Of a stretch of DNA of 64,000 nt, positions 54,053 to 63,495 are shown in pieces. Within the stretch, counting starts at the first letter, position 1, and each line of letters begins with the position of its first letter. Source of the DNA: Streptococcus sp. Marseille-Q0941. GTDB lineage: Bacteria > Bacillota > Bacilli > Lactobacillales > Streptococcaceae. The DNA is taken from the NCBI RefSeq assembly GCF_943736975.1, contig NZ_CALSFO010000003.1:186001-250000 (forward strand). Direction: 5' to 3'. A model generated the notes under the pieces. It worked only from the letters and a program-made list of their open reading frames with translations, was not told the DNA's origin and did not search any database. The translations under genes and the position numbers were made by a program.

Positions 54053-54931
54053 ATGGCAGTATCTCTAAATGATATTAAAACAAAAATCGCCTCAACAAAA
54101 AATACGAGTCAAATTACGAATGCTATGCAGATGGTTTCTGCAGCTAAGTTAGGTCGCTCAGAAGAAGCAGCACGCAACTTCCAAATCTATGCTCAAAAGG
54201 TCCGTAAACTCCTTACAGACATCCTTCACGGAGATGGCGCTGGCGGATCAACCAATCCAATGTTGATCAGTCGTCCTGTCAAGAAAACAGGCTATATCGT
54301 CATTACATCTGACCGTGGTCTTGTTGGAGGCTATAACTCTTCAATCTTGAAGGCAGTCATGGAACTTCAACAAGAATACCATCCTTCAGGTGATGATTTT
54401 GAAGTCATCTGTATCGGTGGTATGGGAGCAGACTTCTTTAAAGCTCGTGGCATACAGCCAATTTATGAATTGCGTGGTCTAGCCAGTCAACCAAGCTTCG
54501 ATGAAGTTCGCAAGATTATTTCAAAAACCATTGAAATGTATCAAAATGAACTTTTCGATGAGCTCTATGTTTGCTACAACCACCACGTCAATACACTGAC
54601 AAGTCAAATGCGTGTTGAGCAGATGCTTCCAATTGTCGACTTGGATCCAAATGAAGCAGATGACAACTATAGCTTGACCTTTGAGCTAGAGACTAGCCGT
54701 GAAGAAATCTTGGATCAACTATTGCCACAGTTTGCAGAAAGTATGATTTACGGTGCTATTATCGATGCCAAGACAGCTGAAAATGCGGCAGGGATGACGG
54801 CTATGCAAACAGCGACAGATAATGCTAAAAAAGTTATCAATGATTTGACCATTCAGTATAACCGTGCCAGACAGGCGGCGATTACACAAGAAATTACAGA
54901 AATCGTAGCAGGAGCTAGTGCTTTAGAATAG
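54053..54931 (+). CDS. atpG: F0F1 ATP synthase subunit gamma
   Basis: Central rotating shaft. 292 residues: N-terminal helix [22 protein letters not shown] and C-terminal helix ending [16 protein letters not shown] pair as the coiled coil. Followed by a 191-base gap containing a BOX element before atpD. Confidence 0.95.
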   Translation: MAVSLNDIKTKIASTKNTSQITNAMQMVSAAKLGRSEEAARNFQIYAQKVRKLLTDILHGDGAGGSTNPMLISRPVKKTGYIVITSDRGLVGGYNSSILKAVMELQQEYHPSGDDFEVICIGGMGADFFKARGIQPIYELRGLASQPSFDEVRKIISKTIEMYQNELFDELYVCYNHHVNTLTSQMRVEQMLPIVDLDPNEADDNYSLTFELETSREEILDQLLPQFAESMIYGAIIDAKTAENAAGMTAMQTATDNAKKVINDLTIQYNRARQAAITQEITEIVAGASALE

Positions 54932-54962
54932 GCTCTAGTCCAGCTTGTATGAAAATGAACTT

Positions 54963-55067
54963 ATACTCAATGAAAATCAAAGAGTAAACTAGGAAGCTAG
55001 CCGCAAGCTGTACTTGAGTACGGTAAGGCGACGCTGACGTGGTTTGAATTTGATTTTCGAAGAGTAT
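54963..55067. repeat. BOX element (boxA-boxC form, no boxB) within the atp operon
   Basis: 105 bp bounded by imperfect terminal inverted repeats, ATACTCAATGAAAATCAAA and, inverted, ATACTCTTCGAAAATCAAA. The right half holds TACGGTAAGGCGACGCTGAC, which differs from the BOXA1R primer sequence by one base over that stretch. The length and lack of the 45-bp middle repeat fit an A-C element. It lies between atpG and atpD and will be transcribed as an mRNA hairpin. Confidence 0.9.
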
Positions 55068-55122
55068 TAGGACCTAGTTGAGCTAGGAACCGACAGTATC
55101 TTATACAGAATAGGAGAAGTAG

Positions 55123-56529
<1,407 letters not shown>

Positions 56530-56539
56530 GAGGTGATCT

Positions 56540-56959
56540 ATGGCTCATTTAACTGTCCAGATCGTGACACCAGATGGCCTCGTCTATGATCACCATGCCA
56601 GCTTTGTATCGGTACGAACTCTGGATGGTGAGATGGGGATCTTGCCACGACATGAAAATATGATCGCGGTTTTAGCGGTTGATGAAGTAAAGGTCAAACG
56701 CATCGATGATGATACTCATGTGAACTGGATTGCAGTAAACGGAGGAATCATTGAGATTGCCAATAATGTGATTACCATTATTGCTGACTCTGCTGAACGT
56801 GCACGTGATATCGATGTTAGTCGTGCTGAACGTGCTAAACTTCGTGCAGAACGTGAAATCGAAGAAGCACAAGACAAACACTTGATCGACCAAGAGCGCC
56901 GTGCTAAAATTGCATTGCAACGTGCTATTAACCGTATCAATGTCGGAAATAAATTATAA
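56540..56959 (+). CDS. atpC: F0F1 ATP synthase subunit epsilon
   Basis: Regulatory shaft subunit, 139 residues: N-terminal beta sandwich ([24 protein letters not shown]) and C-terminal helical hairpin rich in Arg/Glu. Ten bases after atpD, end of the operon. Confidence 0.95.
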   Translation: MAHLTVQIVTPDGLVYDHHASFVSVRTLDGEMGILPRHENMIAVLAVDEVKVKRIDDDTHVNWIAVNGGIIEIANNVITIIADSAERARDIDVSRAERAKLRAEREIEEAQDKHLIDQERRAKIALQRAINRINVGNKL

Positions 56960-56969
56960 AATAAAAAAT

Positions 56970-57144
56970 GAGAGTGGGACAGAAATCGGTAATTCGTTAG
57001 AATTCGATTTCGTCGTCCCACCTCCGCACAGTTGAGTAGGGCTGTAAAAGCTGATGAAATCAGCCTAGTAGAGCCCACTCAACCACTGCGTCTTGCTCGA
57101 CAATCCAAAGAAAATTGAGAGGCTAGGACTTTTGTCCCAGCCTC
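56970..57144. repeat. Three-hairpin repeat, copy 2 (SPRITE-like)
   Basis: Second copy of the element at 42798. Here hairpin 2 pairs perfectly, GTTGAGT-GGGCT with AGCCC-ACTCAAC, whereas copy 1 has a substitution and a one-base deletion in it. Ends with GAGGCTAGGAC/GTCCCAGCCTC and T-rich sequence. It fills the convergent atpC / lactonase-gene gap and probably terminates both. Confidence 0.82.
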
Positions 57145-57158
57145 ATTTTTATTTTGTC

Positions 57159-58172
57159 TTAGTTAGAAAAACGAATGCAGACTGCCTCAGGAACCTGGAA
57201 TTCATTAGAGAGTACTGCCAGTCTACCAGTTTCAGGATTGCGCTTAAAGACAGTAGCATTATCTGAATCCTGGTGAACAGCGATAAGGAACTCTTGGTCA
57301 GGAGTTAAATCAAAATCACGTGGATTTTTCCCATGAGTTGGAACAATCTCTAATAATTCCAAACTTCCATCTGCTAAAATACTATAGACAGCAATGGAAT
57401 CATGACCTCGGTTAGAAGCATAGAGGAATTTGCCATCTTTAGAAAGACGAATGGCAGCAGTACCATTGAAACCATCATAGTCATCTGGTAAGGTTGAAAT
57501 AACCTGCATTTGTTCAAATTCTCCGACTCCATCGTAAATCAATACTTCAATCGTACTATTGAGTTCACAGATAAGATAAGCAATCTTAAAATGGTGGTGG
57601 AAAACAAGATGACGAGCACCAGCGCCTGGGGTACAATTATAGGTTGCTAGTTTCGTCAACTTTCCTTCTAGATCGACATCATAGGTAATGACCTCGTCAG
57701 TACCTAAGTCACAAGTTACCAGATATTGGTCAGGAGTTAAATCAGTATAGTGTACGTGGGGAGAAGCTTGGTTTTCATGTGGACCATGGCCAGTATGTTG
57801 AACTTTGTCAGCTAGTTCAAGACTGCCATCCTCTTTACGTTTATAAACTAGGACTTGGCCTTTATGGTAGTTAGCGCCATAGACTAGACCCCTTGTCTCA
57901 TCAACTGCAACATAGCAGTGAGGAGCACCTTCTTCAACGACGTGGTTTAGGAGGGTACCATCCGTTTTGTATGCTGCGATTCCACCTTTGTCATCCCGGC
58001 TTCCAACAGTATAGAGATGCTGTTGCTGATCAAAGGCTAGGTAGGTCGGACTCGGCTCGCTTGCAAATAGTTCTAGATTTGAGAGCTTGCCAGTCTCAGT
58101 ATCAAAATCAGCCTCGTAAATCCCTTGGGAAGTACGTCGTGTATAGGTTCCAAAATATACTATTTCTTTCAT
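57159..58172 (-). CDS. pgl: Lactonase family beta-propeller protein (6-phosphogluconolactonase type)
   Basis: Seven-bladed propeller of the Pgl/YkgB lactonase family, 337 residues: FGTYTRRTSQGIYEADFD start, repeated blade motifs such as PTYLAFDQQQHLYTVG and CYVAVDETRGLVYGANY, and KNPRDFDLTPDQEFLIAVHQDSDNATVF near the end. Hydrolysis of 6-phosphogluconolactone is the likely reaction. The start at 58172 is seven bases from AGAGG on the minus strand; an ATG six bases earlier is too close to it. Confidence 0.85.
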   Translation of the reverse strand: MKEIVYFGTYTRRTSQGIYEADFDTETGKLSNLELFASEPSPTYLAFDQQQHLYTVGSRDDKGGIAAYKTDGTLLNHVVEEGAPHCYVAVDETRGLVYGANYHKGQVLVYKRKEDGSLELADKVQHTGHGPHENQASPHVHYTDLTPDQYLVTCDLGTDEVITYDVDLEGKLTKLATYNCTPGAGARHLVFHHHFKIAYLICELNSTIEVLIYDGVGEFEQMQVISTLPDDYDGFNGTAAIRLSKDGKFLYASNRGHDSIAVYSILADGSLELLEIVPTHGKNPRDFDLTPDQEFLIAVHQDSDNATVFKRNPETGRLAVLSNEFQVPEAVCIRFSN

Positions 58173-58329
58173 ATTCATACCTCTAGAAAAAATATAATTC
58201 AATTATAACATAAAAAGGCTTGCTAGACGAAAAATCTAAGTCAGAAAAAAGAGCTCTTCACTTGTCAAGAAGACAAATTTATCCTTTGCTAAAAGACTCT
58301 AAAAACCCCTTATTTTTCTTAAAACATGG

Positions 58330-58335
58330 TATAAT
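58330..58335 (+). promoter_or_regulatory. Extended -10 promoter of the second AI-2E transporter
   Basis: TGGTATAAT, no good -35; AAAGGAAGG is the ribosome site. Confidence 0.6.
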
Positions 58336-58361
58336 GTTAGAACAAAGGAAAGGAAGAAAAA

Positions 58362-59525
58362 ATGGAACAAAAAGAGAAACAATTTACCTTATCTTGGTTT
58401 TTTAAATGGTTTTTAGATAATAAGGCTGTTACAGTTTTTTTGGTGACCTTGTTGTTAGGTCTCAATATTTTTATTCTCAGTAAAATTAGCTTCTTATTTA
58501 TCCCAGTTATAGACTTTTTATCAGTAGTGATGTTGCCGGTTATCTTATCAGGTCTACTTTTCTACCTCTTGAATCCACTAGTTGATTTGATGGAGAAGTA
58601 CAAGATAAACCGTGTCTTAGCTATTAGCATTATCTTTATCATTATTGCCATTCTCTTGATTATTGGACTAGCCGTTGCCATTCCAAATCTTCAACGTCAA
58701 GTAGTCATTTTTGCACAAAATGTACCAAGTTATCTCGAAGATGCTGACAGAGTTATTGATGACCTTGTAACCAAACGTTTACCTGATGATTTTAAACCCC
58801 AACTAGAACAGGTTCTTGCTAATTTTTCAACACAAGCAACTGCTTGGGCAAGTAATATTTCTTCTAAGGCTGTCAACTGGGTGAGTGCTCTTATCAGTGG
58901 AACTTCACAGGTCATTGTCGCTCTCATTATCATGCCGTTTATGCTCTTTTATCTCCTTCGAGATGGAAAAGGACTTAGAGACTATATTACTCAATTTTTA
59001 CCAAATAAATTGAGAGAACCAGTTGGTAAGGTATTAACAGATGTCAACCAGCAACTAGCTAACTATGTAAGAGGACAAATCGCAGTGGCTGTGATCGTCG
59101 CTATCATGTTTATCATCTTTTTCAAGATTATAGGACTTCGGTATGCTGTTACTTTAGGTATTACTGCAGGTATTCTCAATTTAGTTCCTTATCTAGGTAG
59201 TTTTCTTGCTATGATTCCAGCCCTTGTTTTGGGTTTGATTGCTGGTCCTGTTATGCTCTTAAAAGTTATTATCGTTTTCATTGTAGAGCAAACCATTGAA
59301 GGACGTTTTGTTTCCCCACTGATTTTGGGTAGCCAATTGAATATTCATCCAATTACCATTCTTTTTGTACTATTAACTTCAGGATCCATGTTTGGTATTT
59401 GGGGTGTATTGCTAGGTATTCCAATCTACGCTTCCGCAAAAGTAATCATCTCAGCAATTTTTGATTGGTATAAAGGAGTTAGTGGACTTTATGAGCCAGT
59501 AGAGGAGACTGAAGGTGAACAATAG
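58362..59525 (+). CDS. AI-2E family transporter (second paralogue)
   Basis: 387 residues with the same layout as the 29027 gene: paired N-terminal helices, PVILSGLLFYLLNPLVDLMEKYKINRVLA, a soluble helical middle part, NLVPYLGSFLAMIPA, and EQTIEGRFVSPLILGSQLNIHPI. Substrate unassigned. Its 3' end overlaps the TPR gene by 11 bases, so the two are expressed together. Confidence 0.86.
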   Translation: MEQKEKQFTLSWFFKWFLDNKAVTVFLVTLLLGLNIFILSKISFLFIPVIDFLSVVMLPVILSGLLFYLLNPLVDLMEKYKINRVLAISIIFIIIAILLIIGLAVAIPNLQRQVVIFAQNVPSYLEDADRVIDDLVTKRLPDDFKPQLEQVLANFSTQATAWASNISSKAVNWVSALISGTSQVIVALIIMPFMLFYLLRDGKGLRDYITQFLPNKLREPVGKVLTDVNQQLANYVRGQIAVAVIVAIMFIIFFKIIGLRYAVTLGITAGILNLVPYLGSFLAMIPALVLGLIAGPVMLLKVIIVFIVEQTIEGRFVSPLILGSQLNIHPITILFVLLTSGSMFGIWGVLLGIPIYASAKVIISAIFDWYKGVSGLYEPVEETEGEQ

Positions 59526-60747
59526 TCAACAAATGCTCGAAGCTTTGGAGCACCAAGACCTGTCAAAAGCAGAATCTTTTTTCCAAAAAGCTTTAGAAGA
59601 AGATTCAGATGAAGTGCTTCTTGAACTTGCTGCTTATTTGGAAGGGATTGGTTTCTTCCCACAAGCAGCACAAATCTACGAGAAATTAGCACCAAAATTT
59701 CCAGAAGTCTATATCAATTTAGCTGCTATAGCTGGTGAAGATGGACTTATAGAAGAAGCTTTTGATTATTTAGAGAAGATTGGTCCGGAGAGTGAATGGT
59801 ACGTATCTGCTCTCGCCTTAAAAGCAGATTTATATCAAATGGAAGGATTGACAGATGTTGCGCGTGAGAAGCTCCTAGAAGCTCGTAGCTACTCTGATGA
59901 CCCTCTCCTAATATTTGGACTGGCCGAGCTAGATAGCGAGCTAGGAAACGATTTAGAAGCCATTAAAGGCTATGCTCAATTAGATAATCGTCTTATTTAT
60001 GATCAAACTGGAATTTCGACCTATCAGAGAATTGGTCTTGCTTATGCACGTTTAGGTAAGTTTGAATCTGCAATCGAATTTTTAGAAAAAGCCTTAGAAT
60101 TAGAATATGATGACCAAACAGCCTTTGAGCTTGCAAGTCTCTATTTTGACCAAGAGGACTACCAAAAAGCAACCTTATACTTTAAACAATTGGACACAAT
60201 TTCCCCAGATTTCGAAGGATATGAGTACGGCTATAGTCAAGCACTACATAAAGAGCATCAAACAGAAGAAGCACTTAAAATAGCGCAACAGGGCTTGTCA
60301 AAAAATCCTTTTGAGACGCGGCTCTTACTCCTTGCATCTCAGCTATCTTACGAGTTGCATCAACCTGAGCAAGCAGAAGCATATCTGCTACAAGCACAAG
60401 AGAATGCTGATGACCAGGAAGAAATTTTGCTACGCTTAGCAACCATCTACCAAGAACAAGAAAGATACGAAGATATTCTAGCTTTAGCAGTCTATGATCC
60501 TGAAAACCTCTTGACTAAATGGATGATTGCTCGAAGTTATCAAGTGACTGAAGAATTAGATGCAGCCTATGATCTCTATAAGGAACTTTCTACTGATCTC
60601 ATAGACAATCCAGAGTTTTTGGAGCAATATATTTATTTATTAAGAGAACTCGGCAAGCTAGAAGAAGCAAAAGGATACATCCAAGCTTATCTTCACTTAG
60701 TTCCAGATGATATGCAGATGCAGGAATTGTATAACCATTTAATGTAA
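59515..60747 (+). CDS. Tetratricopeptide repeat protein
   Basis: 410 residues, acidic, soluble, made of helical pairs of about 34 residues; typical repeats YQRIGLAYARLGKFESAIEFLEKALELE and FELASLYFDQEDYQKATLYFKQL. GTG start within the end of the transporter gene, preceded by GAGACTGAAG. A protein-interaction scaffold; partners unknown, though coupling to the membrane transporter suggests a link. Confidence 0.88.
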   Translation: MNNSQQMLEALEHQDLSKAESFFQKALEEDSDEVLLELAAYLEGIGFFPQAAQIYEKLAPKFPEVYINLAAIAGEDGLIEEAFDYLEKIGPESEWYVSALALKADLYQMEGLTDVAREKLLEARSYSDDPLLIFGLAELDSELGNDLEAIKGYAQLDNRLIYDQTGISTYQRIGLAYARLGKFESAIEFLEKALELEYDDQTAFELASLYFDQEDYQKATLYFKQLDTISPDFEGYEYGYSQALHKEHQTEEALKIAQQGLSKNPFETRLLLLASQLSYELHQPEQAEAYLLQAQENADDQEEILLRLATIYQEQERYEDILALAVYDPENLLTKWMIARSYQVTEELDAAYDLYKELSTDLIDNPEFLEQYIYLLRELGKLEEAKGYIQAYLHLVPDDMQMQELYNHLM

Positions 60748-60756
60748 GATATCCCT

Positions 60757-60789
60757 AATAATCGCCTTTAAAGAGGCGGTTATTTTTGA
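60757..60789 (+). terminator. Intrinsic terminator of the TPR gene
   Basis: AATAATCGCCT/AGGCGGTTATT, six-base loop, T-run. Confidence 0.88.
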
Positions 60790-60926
60790 TGACCTCTTTA
60801 AAAAGAATTCAAGTTTCACTATTCAAAATAAATAGATATAGTATGAATTTTGGATAATTTTTTGATATAATTGTTATAGTTATAAGTTGAATAATCAAAA
60901 TGAATAAAAATAGAAAGATTGGAAAT

Positions 60927-61763
60927 ATGACAAAAGTAAAAATTGTAACGGATTCTTCGGTTACTATTGAACCAGAAGTGGTTAAAGAATTTGATATTAC
61001 TGTTGTTCCTCTATCTGTCATGATTGATAGTGTCCTTTATTCGGATGCAGATCTTGAAGAAGGAGAATTTCTTCGCTTAATGCTCGCTAGTAAAAATCTT
61101 CCTAAGACCAGTCAACCACCGGTTGGACTCTTTGCAGAGATTTTTGAAGACTTGGGTAAGGACGGAAGTCAGATTTTGGCTATCCACATGTCCCATGCTT
61201 TATCAGGAACTGTGGAAGCAGCTCGCCAAGGAGCAAGTTTATCAACAGCAGACGTTACTGTATTAGATAGTTCATTCACAGATCAGGCATTGAAGTTCCA
61301 AGTTGTAGAAGCTGCTAAACTAGCTCAAGAAGGAAAAGATTTAGAAACCATCTTGGAACATGTAGAAGATGTAAAAAATCATACGGAACTCTACATCGGT
61401 GTTTCAACTTTAGAAAACCTCGTTAAGGGAGGACGTATTGGTCGTGTTACTGGCTTGTTGAGCTCTTTACTGAATATTCGAGTAGTCATGCAGATGAAAA
61501 ACCATGAGCTTCAACCTATTGTTAAGGGACGTGGTTCTAAAACCTTTAAGAAATGGTTGGATGAATTAGTAGCCACTCTATCAAATCGTTCAGTAGCAGA
61601 GATTGGTATTTCTTATGCAGGTACAAATGAATGGGCAAACGAGATGAAAGCTGTTCTACAACCTTACGTTGAAAAACCAATTTCAGTCCTAGAAACAGGC
61701 TCAATTATCCAAACTCACACCGGTGAAAATGCCTGGGCGATCTTAATTCGCTATAATTCCTAA
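60927..61763 (+). CDS. DegV family protein (fatty-acid binding)
   Basis: 278 residues; DegV/FakB fold that holds a fatty acid for phosphorylation by FakA. Motifs: IVTDSSVTI at the N terminus, [32 protein letters not shown], and C-terminal HTGENAWAI. The ATG at 60927 follows GATTGGA; the frame is open to an ATG at 60900 without a site. Which fatty acid is bound cannot be read from sequence. Confidence 0.87.
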   Translation: MTKVKIVTDSSVTIEPEVVKEFDITVVPLSVMIDSVLYSDADLEEGEFLRLMLASKNLPKTSQPPVGLFAEIFEDLGKDGSQILAIHMSHALSGTVEAARQGASLSTADVTVLDSSFTDQALKFQVVEAAKLAQEGKDLETILEHVEDVKNHTELYIGVSTLENLVKGGRIGRVTGLLSSLLNIRVVMQMKNHELQPIVKGRGSKTFKKWLDELVATLSNRSVAEIGISYAGTNEWANEMKAVLQPYVEKPISVLETGSIIQTHTGENAWAILIRYNS

Positions 61764-61801
61764 AAAAATGTGGAAAAATTGAAATAAAAGGTGTTTTTGA
61801 C

Positions 61802-61830
61802 TTGACCTAAAAGCAATTTTAGGTTATGAT
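61802..61830 (+). promoter_or_regulatory. Promoter of hup with dyad in the spacer
   Basis: TTGACC (61802-61807), 17-base spacer, TATGAT (61825-61830). The dyad ACCTAAAA-GCAA-TTTTAGGT (61805-61824) fills the whole spacer, so a bound dimer would block the promoter. Confidence 0.75.
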
Positions 61831-61871
61831 TATAAGTGTTAATTAGAAATAATTTTGGAGGATTCATTAAC

Positions 61872-62147
61872 ATGGCAAACAAACAAGATTTGATCGCTAA
61901 AGTAGCAGAAGCTACAGAATTGACTAAGAAAGATTCAGCAGCAGCAGTTGACGCTGTATTCGCAGCTGTAACTGAATTCCTTTCAGCTGGTGAAAAAGTT
62001 CAATTGATCGGTTTTGGTAACTTCGAAGTTCGTAAGCGTGCAGCTCGTAAAGGTCGCAACCCACAAACTGGTAAAGAAATCAAAATCAAAGCTTCTAAAG
62101 TTCCAGCATTCAAAGCTGGTAAAGCTCTTAAAGAAGCAGTTAAATAA
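61872..62147 (+). CDS. hup: DNA-binding protein HU
   Basis: Nucleoid protein, 91 residues; [21 protein letters not shown] start, [21 protein letters not shown] covering the DNA-bending beta arm, Lys-rich end. TTGGAGGA before the ATG at 61872. The 3' end borders an integrated element. Confidence 0.97.
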   Translation: MANKQDLIAKVAEATELTKKDSAAAVDAVFAAVTEFLSAGEKVQLIGFGNFEVRKRAARKGRNPQTGKEIKIKASKVPAFKAGKALKEAVK

Positions 62148-62156
62148 TGATTTTAT

Positions 62157-62206
62157 AAAAAGCCTGTCATATCAAGCATTTGAGCTTGTATGACAGGCTT
62201 TTTTTG
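62157..62206. terminator. Terminator of hup, at the element junction
   Basis: Fourteen-pair outer stem AAAAAGCCTGTCAT/ATGACAGGCTTTTT with inner CAAGC/GCTTG, then T-run. A-rich left flank lets it also stop int transcripts from the right. Confidence 0.9.
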
Positions 62207-62213
62207 TGTATAG

Positions 62214-62235
62214 GGGGCAAATAAGGGGCAAATTA
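62214..62235. repeat. Tandem 11-bp repeats at the int end; probable attachment or arm site
   Basis: GGGGCAAATAA (62214-62224) and GGGGCAAATTA (62225-62235) are adjacent direct copies; the second includes the int stop codon. They lie between the hup terminator and int, where a tyrosine integrase would place its attachment core or arm sites. Confidence 0.55.
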
Positions 62236-63375
62236 TAAAGAATCGAGCAAGTCTAGAATATTATCATCCATCTTTTTAGTAACGTGTGTATAGATTTTAT
62301 TGGTCGTTCGAGAGTCGGAGTGACCAACTCTTGCCATAATCGCTTTTAGAGGTACATTGTTTTCTGCTAATCTACTAAACAAAGTATGCCTAAAAATATG
62401 TGAAGTCAGATGTTTATCTATTGGATTTTTTAAACGTTTATTCGCTTTCTGGATTGCTAAGTTGAAAGAATTGTTTTGGATTGGTATACCATTTTTTGTA
62501 ACGAAGATAAATCCAAGATCATTGAATGTCTTTCGTGTGTTTTTAGAAAGTTCATTTATTGAGATAAACTCTTTTAAAATTTCAATTTCTCTTTTTGATA
62601 AAGAAACAGTTCTGAAGCTTGCAGCAGTTTTTGTAGTTGTTTTAAGTCCTTTTGAATACCCTACTGTTTTATCTAGAGTTCCATGGATTTTTACTATCTT
62701 ATTGTCAAAATCAATATTTTCTTGTTTAATAGCAATAGCTTCACCGATTCGACATCCATTGTATGACATGAATTCTGCAAGCAAACCTAGTCTATATGTA
62801 TTCTTTGTTCTGTATAATTCCTCTAGTAATCTTTTCAGTTCATCCTCTTCCAGAAATTTCTTTTCTGTCTTTTCTAAATCCTTAATAGTCTTCACTAGTT
62901 TGGGAAGCTTCGCACGCCTTGCAGGGTTGTCTTTGATGTATTCAAGATTAACTGCATAATCAAGTGATAGGTTTAAAATCATCTTATAGCGCTCTAGTTT
63001 TGAACGTGAAAGGTCAAGGTCATTTAAAAAGCGCTGAATGTATTTTGTATCGATGTTACTCACTTTCACAGATAGTTCAAAAGCCTCTTTAAAATCATTC
63101 ACGCTACTAGTGAGAGAGCTGATAGAACTACCTTTAATCTCTTTCTGATAAAATGTCCACCATTCATCTAAAACGTGTTGATAAGACACATCTGTTGATT
63201 GTATGTTCTGTAAAGTTTCTTCTATGCGTTCATCCAGTAATTTCTGCGCTTCCTTTTTTGCTCTGGCTGATCCAGAATCGAGAGTTACAGAAACTCTTTT
63301 CCATTTTTCAGTGTATGGGTCTTTATATCTCTCAAAAAATTTATACTTTCCGTTAGGAAGTTCTTCCATCCACAT
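62233..63375 (-). CDS. int: Tyrosine site-specific recombinase (phage/ICE integrase)
   Basis: Integrates and excises a mobile element. 380 residues: N-terminal arm-binding domain with YKFFERYKDPYTEKWKRVSVTL, SAM-like core-binding domain (about 60-155), C-terminal catalytic domain with R209 (NGCRIGEA), H326 and R329 (HIFR), H352 (GHSD) and the nucleophile Y362 (IYTHV). All catalytic residues present. It points at the 3' end of hup, so the element extends to the right beyond the window. The start has AGG eight bases upstream. Confidence 0.94.
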   Translation of the reverse strand: MWMEELPNGKYKFFERYKDPYTEKWKRVSVTLDSGSARAKKEAQKLLDERIEETLQNIQSTDVSYQHVLDEWWTFYQKEIKGSSISSLTSSVNDFKEAFELSVKVSNIDTKYIQRFLNDLDLSRSKLERYKMILNLSLDYAVNLEYIKDNPARRAKLPKLVKTIKDLEKTEKKFLEEDELKRLLEELYRTKNTYRLGLLAEFMSYNGCRIGEAIAIKQENIDFDNKIVKIHGTLDKTVGYSKGLKTTTKTAASFRTVSLSKREIEILKEFISINELSKNTRKTFNDLGFIFVTKNGIPIQNNSFNLAIQKANKRLKNPIDKHLTSHIFRHTLFSRLAENNVPLKAIMARVGHSDSRTTNKIYTHVTKKMDDNILDLLDSL

Positions 63376-63403
63376 TGCATTTACCTAACTTTTTTGATAA
63401 AAT
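63375..63403 (+). promoter_or_regulatory. Strong promoter facing away from int
   Basis: TTGCAT (63375-63380), 17-base spacer, TAAAAT (63398-63403) with extended -10 TG (63395-63396). The -35 overlaps the int start codon on the other strand. No ORF longer than a few codons follows. Confidence 0.75.
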
Positions 63404-63409
63404 GGGTAT

Positions 63410-63494
63410 AGAAAAGAGGGCTTTTTAATGCCATTCTTTCTATAAACAGTATATCCTCACACTTTGGCTTGCAGGCGAGTGTGGGGATTTTTTT
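63410..63494 (+). ncRNA. Putative small RNA antisense to the int leader
   Basis: About 85 bases between the promoter at 63375-63403 and an intrinsic terminator: CCTCACACT/AGTGTGGGG (63455-63463 with 63478-63486), then seven T. Transcribed opposite to int across the int upstream region. The only small frames (5 and 8 codons) lack ribosome sites. Start position estimated from the -10. It could repress int, or be an RNA antitoxin; no known family recognised. Confidence 0.55.
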
Positions 63495-63495
63495 A
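63467..63495 (+). terminator. Terminator of the small RNA
   Basis: Right arm of the stem and T-run; the T-run ends within the stop codon of the PIN gene on the other strand, and no T-run exists for the minus strand. Confidence 0.8.

Noticed and set aside
55070..55110. Separate small gene in the atpG-atpD gap
   Set aside because: The gap is a BOX element plus short flanks; no frame with a ribosome site is present.
63376..63492. Fst/Ldr-type type I toxin gene beside int
   Set aside because: The promoter-terminator layout is suggestive, but neither strand encodes a hydrophobic peptide of about 30 residues with a ribosome site.
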